Assembly (NCBI GenBank): GCA_949288035.1
Contig: CASEIJ010000031.1
Coordinates: forward strand, 77,929-121,710
From: an uncultured Mycoplasmatota bacterium
Lineage (GTDB): Bacteria > Bacillota_I > Bacilli_A > RF39 > UBA660
Direction of reading: 5' to 3'
DNA: 43,782 nucleotides
This document shows, one piece after another, positions 32,206 through 38,797 of this stretch (position 1 is its first letter; each line of letters starts with the position of its first letter). Position numbers and translations under genes: made by a program. Below the pieces are notes generated by a model. It saw nothing but the letters and a program-made list of their open reading frames with translations. It had not been told where the DNA came from and ran no database searches.

Positions 32206-33521
32206 TATGGATTTAACCTCGTTGGTCCACGATAAATAAAGGTTGCTTCACGAATATTATCGATTTCGAAAATTTCCATCATCATACGTGCAATTCCAAT
32301 TGCAAAACCACCATGTGGTGGACAACCATATTTGAAAAATTCAAGATAGAATTCTAGTGATTTTGGATCGATCTCTTTTTCAATAATTTGTTTTGTTAAT
32401 TGATCGATGCGATGTTCACGAATCGCACCTGTTGTAATTTCTACCCCTTTAAATAACAAGTCATAACTTTTTGTAAGTCCATTTTCATCCAACATATGAT
32501 AGAATGGACGAGCAGCAAAAGGGAACTTTGTTACAAAGATAAAATCACTTCCATATTTTTCTTTTGCATATTGACATAATAATTCTTCTTCATGTCTTTC
32601 AAAATCATCGGTTCTCTCCCCTACAAAATGCATTTCTTCTTTTAAAATTCTTTTTGCTTCTTGAAATGTAATACGTGGGAATTTTACACTAACATCACTG
32701 ATTGTTACATGGAAAGTTTCTTCAATTTCTTTTCCATAAGTTTCTTTTAAACGTGTAAACATATATTTTAATAAATTTTCTTCTATATCCATTACATCAT
32801 TCTCATCAGATAGCCAGCTGGCTTCTACATCTAACATATTAATTTCTGTAGCATGATATGAGGTATGAGAATTTTCGGCACGAAAAGCAGGTCCAATTTC
32901 AAATACTTGATCAAAACCACTTGCCATTGCCATTTGTTTATAAAATTGTGGTGATTGTGATAAACAAGCTTCTTGTCCAAAATAATCTAAATGAAATACT
33001 TCAGCCCCACTTTCGGCAGCTTTCGCACTGATTTTTGGACTATGGATTTCTATGAAATGATTCTTTAAGAAAAATTCTCTGGCGGCATGTTCAAAAATTG
33101 TTTCGGCTTGAAATAGTAAGTGATTATCTTCTCGACGTAAGTCTAAAAAGCGATAATCTAATCTTGTTTCTCGTAATGTTTTATCTTTATCTTTGATATC
33201 AATTGGAAGTTCTGGTAAAGATTTACTTGTAATTTCTATTTTTTCAGGAATTAATTCCATACCACGTAATTTCACTTTTTCATTTTGTGCGACATAAACT
33301 GTTGCTTTGATTGTACTTTCTAACGTTGTATTACTGATTAATTCTACAAATTCTTTATTTTTTTCTTCGCTTTTTTCGATTGTCATTTGAATGGTTCCTG
33401 TTCCATCTCTTAAAATAACAAATTGAACATATTGTAAATCTCTAATATTAGCTATAAATCCTTGTACTTCTACTGTTTCTCCAATATGATTTTCTAAATC
33501 TTTGATAGTCATTCTATTCAT
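32205..33521 (-). CDS. aspS: Archaeal-type aspartyl-tRNA synthetase, probably non-discriminating
   Basis: A class II synthetase of 438 residues, shorter than the roughly 590 residues of the bacterial AspRS because the bacterial insertion (GAD) domain is absent. An N-terminal OB-fold (VEVQGFIANIRDLQYVQFVILRDG) leads to motif 1, motif 2 (FEIGPAFRAENSHTSYHATE) and motif 3 (GGFAIGIARMMMEI). The signatures TRLDYRFLDLRR, CLSQSPQFYKQ and KGVEITTGAIREHR match the archaeal/eukaryal AspRS type rather than AsnRS. Such enzymes often charge both tRNA-Asp and tRNA-Asn, the latter then amidated by GatCAB. The start (33521) lies inside the hisS tail, which supplies AAGGAGG. Confidence 0.92.
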   Translation of the reverse strand: MNRMTIKDLENHIGETVEVQGFIANIRDLQYVQFVILRDGTGTIQMTIEKSEEKNKEFVELISNTTLESTIKATVYVAQNEKVKLRGMELIPEKIEITSKSLPELPIDIKDKDKTLRETRLDYRFLDLRREDNHLLFQAETIFEHAAREFFLKNHFIEIHSPKISAKAAESGAEVFHLDYFGQEACLSQSPQFYKQMAMASGFDQVFEIGPAFRAENSHTSYHATEINMLDVEASWLSDENDVMDIEENLLKYMFTRLKETYGKEIEETFHVTISDVSVKFPRITFQEAKRILKEEMHFVGERTDDFERHEEELLCQYAKEKYGSDFIFVTKFPFAARPFYHMLDENGLTKSYDLLFKGVEITTGAIREHRIDQLTKQIIEKEIDPKSLEFYLEFFKYGCPPHGGFAIGIARMMMEIFEIDNIREATFIYRGPTRLNP

Positions 33522-34866
33522 GATGCTGACACCCTCCTTCATGGCAATGGCATGTATGATCATGATTACATGTATGTTCCTTATTTTCGATATCGATTTC
33601 TTCTAATTTTTCATCCAAGAACATCACAATATAGTCTTGATCAATTTTATATTCTTCTTTTGTCTGATTGTTTTTAATTGTATAAATATGTTCCTTTTGT
33701 TCATCTTCTCCTAATAATACAATAAATCTTGCTTCTAAACGATCAGCTTGTTTAAAATTCCCTTTTAAAGTACGGTCTAAATAATCTGTTTCTGCAGTAA
33801 AACCATTCATTCGTAATGTTTGTGTTAAACAAAATGCTTCTGTTTTGGACTCTGTACTCATTGGTATTATATAGACATCTACTTGATTTTCATTTTCTAA
33901 TTCGATACCTTCTACTTCGATCGCATTTAAGATTCTTTCATAGCCAAGAGCAAAACCTACTCCCGGTGTAGCAGGACCATCTAAGTTTTCTACTAAATGA
34001 TTATAGCGTCCCCCAGCACATAACACATTATTACTTCCAAAATCTTTAATGTCTGCTTCTACTTCAAAAACAGTTTCTGTATAGTAGTCTAATCCTCTTA
34101 CTAAATGCTCATCTACTATATAATCAATATTTAAAACATCTAAATATTGTTTTAATGATTCAAAATGTTGTTTTGATTGCTCTGATAAATAATCACTCAA
34201 TTTAGGAGCTTTTTGCATACATTCTAATTCATGATCTACTTTACAATCTAATATACGTAGAGGATTCTTTTCATATCGCTCTTGGCAATCATGGCATAAT
34301 TCATGTAAATGTGGTTTAAAATGCTCTAATAGTGCTTCACGATATGCACTTCTTGATTCTTTATCTCCTAAACTATTAATCTTTACTTTTACCCCTTTTA
34401 ATCCTAATAAACGAAATAATGTGACAGGGATACTAATTACTTCTGCATCTAACATTGGACTCGTACTACCAAATACTTCTACTCCAAATTGATAAAATTC
34501 ACGAAAGCGTCCTGCCTGTGGTCTTTCATAGCGAAACATTGGTCCATAATACCATGCTTTTACAGGCATACTAGCACGTGTATACATTTTATTTTCAATA
34601 AAAGAGCGCACTACTCCTGCAGTTCCTTCAGGGCGTAAAGTCATATCGCGATCTCCACGATCTTTAAAATCATAAGTTTCTTTGGTTACAATATCTGTTG
34701 TTTCCCCTACTCCTCTATGAAATAACGAACTTGCTTCAAAAATAGGAGTACGAACAAACTCATAGTGATATTTTTCCATCAAAGCACTTAATAATTTTTC
34801 TAAATATTGAATTTTTTCTCCGTATGTACCATAGACATCATAGGTTCCTTTTGGTTTTTGTATCAT
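33514..34866 (-). CDS. hisS: Histidyl-tRNA synthetase with a His/Cys-rich C-terminal tail
   Basis: A 450-residue class II HisRS. It begins KPKGTYDVYG; motif 2 is GPMFRYERPQAGRFREFYQFG; the histidine-binding signature LVRGLDYYTETVFE and CAGGRYNHLVENLDG are present, then a C-terminal anticodon-binding domain. Beyond the normal end (about residue 425) is a tail with seven His and four Cys in the last 22 residues (HTCNHDHTCHCHEGGCQHHE), a likely metal-binding segment unusual for HisRS. Codons in this tail form the aspS ribosome-binding site. The hisS start overlaps the nitroreductase stop by four bases. Order hisS-aspS is conserved in Firmicutes. Confidence 0.96.
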   Translation of the reverse strand: MIQKPKGTYDVYGTYGEKIQYLEKLLSALMEKYHYEFVRTPIFEASSLFHRGVGETTDIVTKETYDFKDRGDRDMTLRPEGTAGVVRSFIENKMYTRASMPVKAWYYGPMFRYERPQAGRFREFYQFGVEVFGSTSPMLDAEVISIPVTLFRLLGLKGVKVKINSLGDKESRSAYREALLEHFKPHLHELCHDCQERYEKNPLRILDCKVDHELECMQKAPKLSDYLSEQSKQHFESLKQYLDVLNIDYIVDEHLVRGLDYYTETVFEVEADIKDFGSNNVLCAGGRYNHLVENLDGPATPGVGFALGYERILNAIEVEGIELENENQVDVYIIPMSTESKTEAFCLTQTLRMNGFTAETDYLDRTLKGNFKQADRLEARFIVLLGEDEQKEHIYTIKNNQTKEEYKIDQDYIVMFLDEKLEEIDIENKEHTCNHDHTCHCHEGGCQHHE

Positions 34867-35402
34867 TCTACTTCCTCCTCATCATCGTGTATTTGTATCA
34901 TGTCTTTTAAATTTTTACGAGGTCTAGGACTTGGATTGACTTCTGTATATCCAAGCGCTAGAGCACAAGCAACTTTTCGTTTTTCGCTAAATAATTGTTT
35001 TATCTCTTTTTCTACTTCTAAAATATGTCCAATCCATAAACTCCCAATTCCAAGAGCAGTTGCTTCTAAACACATATTTTCCATAAAAGCACCAATTGAT
35101 TGTTGTTGCATCTTAACACTTAATTCTGTTTTTTCTTCAAACACAACAAATAAAACAGGTGCTTCTTTTATAATACGGGCAGTATTTTGAATACTTGCAT
35201 CTTCCTTCTGCATTAAGATATCAGCAATTTTATTTTTTAATTTTTTATTTTCTACTACATGTATAAACCATGGTTGTTTATTATGAGCAGAAGGAGCCAA
35301 AGTACCTGCCTTTAAAATACGAGCAATATCTTCTTCACGCAAATTTGTCTCTAAATAATGTCTAATACTTCTTCTTTTTTCAATTACATCTTGTATCTGC
35401 AT
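34863..35402 (-). CDS. Nitroreductase-family flavoprotein, first gene of the T-box operon
   Basis: A 179-residue FMN-dependent nitroreductase-fold protein. Family markers are IEKRRSIRHY at the N-terminus (FMN phosphate contacts), GTLAPSAHNKQPWFIHVV, QSIGAFMENMCLEATALGIGSLWIG and the C-terminal ALGYTEVNPSPRPRKNL. It reduces an unknown acceptor with NAD(P)H. The start at 35400-35402 has AAGGTGG upstream; the open frame extends through the T-box leader without coding support. It overlaps hisS by four bases, so it is translationally coupled to the synthetase. Why it is under tRNA-sensing control is unknown. Confidence 0.9.
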   Translation of the reverse strand: MQIQDVIEKRRSIRHYLETNLREEDIARILKAGTLAPSAHNKQPWFIHVVENKKLKNKIADILMQKEDASIQNTARIIKEAPVLFVVFEEKTELSVKMQQQSIGAFMENMCLEATALGIGSLWIGHILEVEKEIKQLFSEKRKVACALALGYTEVNPSPRPRKNLKDMIQIHDDEEEVE

Positions 35403-35424
35403 CAATATCCACCTTTCTAAACAT

Positions 35425-35635
35425 AAAAAAGCCCATGACTTAAGGACGAGTTTACCCCCGCGGTGCCACCTTAATTCATAGACTAGTCTATACACTTAGC
35501 TCTTAACGCGAGTAACACGTTTGTCTCTACATGTGATGTCTTCCATCATTCTTTTATCTATGTTTTCACCAACCACATAGTCTCTACTATAAAAGCAATC
35601 ATATACTCCTTCACACAGACAATTAATATACTAAT
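35425..35635 (-). promoter_or_regulatory. T-box riboswitch leader of the nitroreductase-hisS-aspS operon
   Basis: On the minus strand the T-box core AAGGTGGCACCGCGG lies at 35458-35472. A terminator forms from 35469-35481 with 35432-35445 and is followed by a U run (35425-35430); the T-box core is in its loop, so uncharged tRNA pairing would favour the antiterminator. An AGAGA motif and a stem (UAUGUGGU with AUCACAUG) mark the stem I region. The likely specifier region reads GAAGACATCAC: GAC (Asp, 35538-35540) follows GAA as expected, but CAC (His, 35533-35535) lies just after. Stem I looks compact. Confidence 0.9.
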
Positions 35636-35664
35636 AGTATAACCTATTTTGGAATCATGGTCAA
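35636..35664 (-). promoter_or_regulatory. Sigma-A promoter of the T-box operon
   Basis: On the minus strand TTGACC (35659-35664) and TATACT (35636-35641) are separated by 17 bases, directly upstream of the leader. Confidence 0.75.
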
Positions 35665-35699
35665 TTTTTAAATAATGATTCTCACGATTTTTCTCATTT

Positions 35700-36176
35700 T
35701 CATCTTTTCCATTTTTTCCAAAACTTCCAGTTTCTTTTCTTAGGCATGTCCTCTAAATAAAAATATTCCCCAGTATTCACATCAATATAACATTGTAATA
35801 GTTTTAAATCATGTTTTGAAAATGTTCCATCCCAATGATAATCATAATTTTTTGTTGATTTCATACCAGAAATTTCACCACTTAATATTTGAACATGCCA
35901 AAAAGTTTGCTCTAATAATGTTACGGGTACAACCTTGGCTTTTTCGAAATATAAGTATGTAATATTGGCTTTTTTCAATTTACAAAAATCCGTTTTTAAA
36001 TTCTCATCATAATTTGCAATGAGAAAAGCTTCCTTTTGAGAAATTGGATAATGGTAAGAATCTTCTGGTTTTCTTTGTAAATCATCAATATGATTTACAA
36101 TCACATCATCGGGAATAATTTCTTCTCTTTCATTTTCTTCATCTGGTTCAATGATTAATTTTCGCTTTGCACTCAT
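35700..36176 (-). CDS. Unrecognised 158-aa protein, weakly PepSY-like
   Basis: Not firmly recognised. The N-terminal 35 residues are acidic and basic by turns (EPDEENEREEIIPDD) and look disordered. The middle and end have a pattern reminiscent of PepSY domains: SQKEAFLIA, then FWHVQILSG, then LLQCYIDVNTGEYFYLED. A basic aromatic tail (NWKFWKKWKR) follows. No signal peptide or membrane helix is seen. It is the last gene of a three-gene unit with the 104-aa and SpaA-like genes (three-base gap upstream). The PepSY suggestion is tentative. Confidence 0.6.
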   Translation of the reverse strand: MSAKRKLIIEPDEENEREEIIPDDVIVNHIDDLQRKPEDSYHYPISQKEAFLIANYDENLKTDFCKLKKANITYLYFEKAKVVPVTLLEQTFWHVQILSGEISGMKSTKNYDYHWDGTFSKHDLKLLQCYIDVNTGEYFYLEDMPKKRNWKFWKKWKR

Positions 36177-36179
36177 ATT

Positions 36180-36494
36180 TCACTCCTCATTTTTTACTAA
36201 CGCACATGTAAAACAGTTGCGCATCATCCATGAAAATTGATGTATTTTTTCTTTTTGTGTTCCTTTAAAACTTATTAAGAATTCTATTTCACGTGTGATA
36301 TCGACAATGCCTTTTATTTTTTGTTTACAGGCCATACTTAAGATATATTGTATTTCTTCTTCTGATGGTTTTATATCTTTTCCTTTATCAGATACAAGCA
36401 TAACTTTATCATGTTTTCCTAATATTTGATATTGGTTATTATTAAACATATTTGTAATAAATGGCTCTGTTTTAAACACTAAAAAATATTTCAT
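36180..36494 (-). CDS. Unrecognised 104-aa protein
   Basis: Not recognised. A small soluble alpha/beta protein with a central acidic stretch (DKGKDIKPSEEEIQYI) and three Cys residues, two of them in MRNCFTCALV near the C-terminus (a CxxC). It overlaps the SpaA-like gene upstream by four bases (ATGA), indicating translational coupling, and is followed after three bases by the 158-aa gene. No transmembrane segment is evident, so it likely acts in the cytoplasm, perhaps as a partner of the surface protein. Function unknown. Confidence 0.62.
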   Translation of the reverse strand: MKYFLVFKTEPFITNMFNNNQYQILGKHDKVMLVSDKGKDIKPSEEEIQYILSMACKQKIKGIVDITREIEFLISFKGTQKEKIHQFSWMMRNCFTCALVKNEE

Positions 36495-37159
36495 GCAGAT
36501 AAAGACTCCTCTCCTGGTTCATATTGATTTACAATGGTTGTACGAAATGTAAAATTTTCATCATCGTCTAATGTCAATCGATAAAGGGTATCATCTTTGA
36601 CATATCCATCTGGTGTTTCTAATTGTTGCATATAATAAGTTCCAGTGGTATCAAAATTAAAAGTATATAATCCTTCCTGATTTGTATATCCAGTATTTAA
36701 AATATACTCTTCTTCATCATATAACTCAATTTTTGCATCTTTGATAGGGTTCCCATCTTGATCTTCTACAGTTAGTACCAATCTTGGTACCATTCGTTTA
36801 TATGTCTTTGTAATACTAACTTTTTTTCCAGCTTGTAAGTCTATTTCTGTTTCAGGATAAGGTAGTTCGTACCCTTCTGGAATAGAAGTACTTACAATCT
36901 TATAGGAACCAATAGAAACGTTTTTAAAAGTAATCATTCCGGCAGTATCAGCAGTCGCACTCATTACGAGTCCATCTTCACTCCGTAAGTCATAAGTCCC
37001 ATCTGGGACAGTTTGATAAGTTTGATCTTCACATTTTAAAACAATTGTTCCTACTTCTTTCTTATTACTTCCATCAAATTTACGATTTAAAAACCAACCA
37101 CAAATTCCAGCCATCAATAAAATAACAACAAAAGTAATTCCTAAAAATATTTTTTTCAT
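36491..37159 (-). CDS. Membrane-anchored protein with two SpaA/Cna-B-like domains
   Basis: A 222-residue protein: an N-terminal transmembrane anchor (about 4-23), a short linker and two prealbumin-like beta-sandwich domains of the SpaA/Cna-B type. Domain 1 (about 36-118) contains DGTYDLRSEDG, TADTAGMITFKNVSIGSYKIV and PEGYELP. Domain 2 (about 126-215) has VEDQDGNPIKDAKIELYDEE, YTNQEGLYTFNFDTTGTYYMQQL and TPDGYVKDD. Such domains often carry internal isopeptide bonds in Gram-positive surface proteins and pilins. No LPxTG sorting signal is present, so it is held by its N-terminal helix. The stop is TGA, overlapping the next gene. Confidence 0.82.
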   Translation of the reverse strand: MKKIFLGITFVVILLMAGICGWFLNRKFDGSNKKEVGTIVLKCEDQTYQTVPDGTYDLRSEDGLVMSATADTAGMITFKNVSIGSYKIVSTSIPEGYELPYPETEIDLQAGKKVSITKTYKRMVPRLVLTVEDQDGNPIKDAKIELYDEEEYILNTGYTNQEGLYTFNFDTTGTYYMQQLETPDGYVKDDTLYRLTLDDDENFTFRTTIVNQYEPGEESLSA

Positions 37160-37240
37160 CTATAAAACTCCTCACCTTTTTAATAGATGTAATTAAGAGA
37201 TTCAAAACTAATATTATCATACAACAGAAACTAAAAAAAA

Positions 37241-37270
37241 GCAAAAGAAAAGGAAACAAAATGTCTCCTT
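37241..37270 (-). terminator. Terminator of the comN-secDF-relA-dtd operon
   Basis: On the minus strand AAGGAGAC (37263-37270) pairs with GTTTCCTT (37250-37257) with one G-T pair, followed by T-rich sequence. It overlaps the transporter stop codon. Confidence 0.72.
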
Positions 37271-38351
37271 ATTCTCCTTCACGTTTTTCGATAATTTTTA
37301 TATCTTTCATATCATCTAATTTATCTTTAATTTCTGGTTTGAAGAATTTAATAGTCGCTTGGATGATAATCGCCACTGGTAGTGATAAAATGATACCTGG
37401 AACGCCCATTAAAATACCACCAGCAAATACACTAAAGATAACAAAGATTGGATGAACTTCATTTGTTTTACCATAAACAAGTGGATTTACTACATAACCA
37501 TCTACACTAGATAAAATAAAGAAGGCAATTAATGTTTTAAAGAATAACCATGGACTCGTTACAAAAGCTGTAACACATGCGATACAGTTGGTAATAATTC
37601 CACCAAAATAAGGAATTAAATTTGCGACTGCTGCTAAACAACCTAATAATAGTGCATTGGGATGCCCAATGAAATAGAACGTTAAAGTATATTCAAATAG
37701 TGTAATTACTACAATTTTTAAAAATCCTGTTAAATAAGCTTTCATTTCTTTATCTAAAATAGAAACATATCGATAAGCTTTTTTTGATTTTCTCATCAAG
37801 TAAGATTTGAAACTAGAACGAATACGTTCCATATCTGATAGTAAATATATACTTGCAGAAAAAGATATTACTGCAGTCGAAATAACACCTAATGATACAC
37901 CAATCACATTGATAGCACCATCTGACACATATTTTCCTAAATCTTTAATAATATCATTAAAACTAGCAGAAAGAGATTTTTGTAGCGAACCAATATTTAA
38001 ATCGTGTCCAATACTTAACTCTTTCAAAAAAGCAATAATATTATTAAATAGACTAGATAACTGATCAAATAATAATGGTACAACCAAAATTAATATAATT
38101 GAGAAAATAGCAAGCACCAAAGCAATCACTAAGAAAATACTAAGCCCTTTTGGTATGTGATGCTCTTGTAACCATTTACAAGCTGGATATAGTGCATAAG
38201 CAACAATAAATCCAATAAAGAAAGGAGTAATGATTGCAATAATCTTATCCGTAACTCCCATCCATAAATAACCTGTTTGATAGAGTAAAAAAATTGTTAG
38301 TACCACGAGTGCTATATTCACTAATCGAAAATCCATTTTATTCTTTATCAT
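37269..38351 (-). CDS. AI-2E family transporter (PerM/YtvI/YdbI-like)
   Basis: A 360-residue polytopic membrane protein of PF01594. It shows the N-terminal helices (IITPFFIGFIVAYALYP), a periplasm-facing amphipathic region (about 85-145), and the family core: FYFIGHPNALLLGCLAAVANLIPYFGG, SSVDGYVVNPLVYGKTNEVHPIFVIFSVFAGGILMG and LSLPVAIIIQ. Family members export small molecules or act as Na+/H+ antiporters; the name from AI-2 does not establish the substrate. It starts two bases after the dtd stop codon, so it is part of the secDF-relA-dtd operon. The C-terminal tail is charged and cytoplasmic. Confidence 0.93.
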   Translation of the reverse strand: MIKNKMDFRLVNIALVVLTIFLLYQTGYLWMGVTDKIIAIITPFFIGFIVAYALYPACKWLQEHHIPKGLSIFLVIALVLAIFSIILILVVPLLFDQLSSLFNNIIAFLKELSIGHDLNIGSLQKSLSASFNDIIKDLGKYVSDGAINVIGVSLGVISTAVISFSASIYLLSDMERIRSSFKSYLMRKSKKAYRYVSILDKEMKAYLTGFLKIVVITLFEYTLTFYFIGHPNALLLGCLAAVANLIPYFGGIITNCIACVTAFVTSPWLFFKTLIAFFILSSVDGYVVNPLVYGKTNEVHPIFVIFSVFAGGILMGVPGIILSLPVAIIIQATIKFFKPEIKDKLDDMKDIKIIEKREGE

Positions 38352-38353
38352 AA

Positions 38354-38797
38354 TTATTTCCTACTTTCTAGACAAATCGTAACTGGTCCATCATTTGTAA
38401 GTGTTACTTTCATATCAGCTCCAAAAATCCCTGTTTGAACTTCAATTCCAGCTTGTCTTAATTTCTCATTCCATAAATCATACATTTTTGTTGCTAATTC
38501 AGGATGCATAGCATTGATAAAACTAGGTCTACGCCCTTTTCTTGCATCGGCATATAAAGTAAATTGTGAAACACTTAATATTTTTCCATGAATCTCTAAT
38601 AAAGAACGATTCATATTTCCTTCTTCATCAGAAAATACTCGTAAATTCTTTACTTTTTCTACCATATAGTCAATATCTGCTTCTGTATCATCATGTGTAA
38701 AACCAACTAAAATCAAATACCCTTGATCAATTTTTCCGACACATTTCTCATCTACTACAACAGATGCAGAAGATACTCTTTGTAAAATTGTTCTCAT
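38354..38797 (-). CDS. dtd: D-aminoacyl-tRNA deacylase
   Basis: A 147-residue Dtd. It begins MRTILQRVSSASVVVD; the active-site motif SQFTL is at 77-81, the Gly-cisPro motif is Gly137-Pro138 in NDGPVT, and KGRRPSF is also typical. It hydrolyses D-amino acids wrongly attached to tRNA (and Gly from tRNA-Ala), acting in the cytoplasm. Its start codon overlaps the relA stop by one base. The relA-dtd pair is conserved across Firmicutes. Confidence 0.98.
   Translation of the reverse strand: MRTILQRVSSASVVVDEKCVGKIDQGYLILVGFTHDDTEADIDYMVEKVKNLRVFSDEEGNMNRSLLEIHGKILSVSQFTLYADARKGRRPSFINAMHPELATKMYDLWNEKLRQAGIEVQTGIFGADMKVTLTNDGPVTICLESRK

Noticed and set aside
34807-35190. Plus-strand open frame across the nitroreductase and hisS starts
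   Set aside because: It is antisense to two recognised genes with conserved motifs and lacks a ribosome-binding site.
35403-35495. N-terminal extension of the nitroreductase through the leader
   Set aside because: This stretch contains the T-box terminator arms and T-box core; coding there is incompatible with the conserved RNA element.
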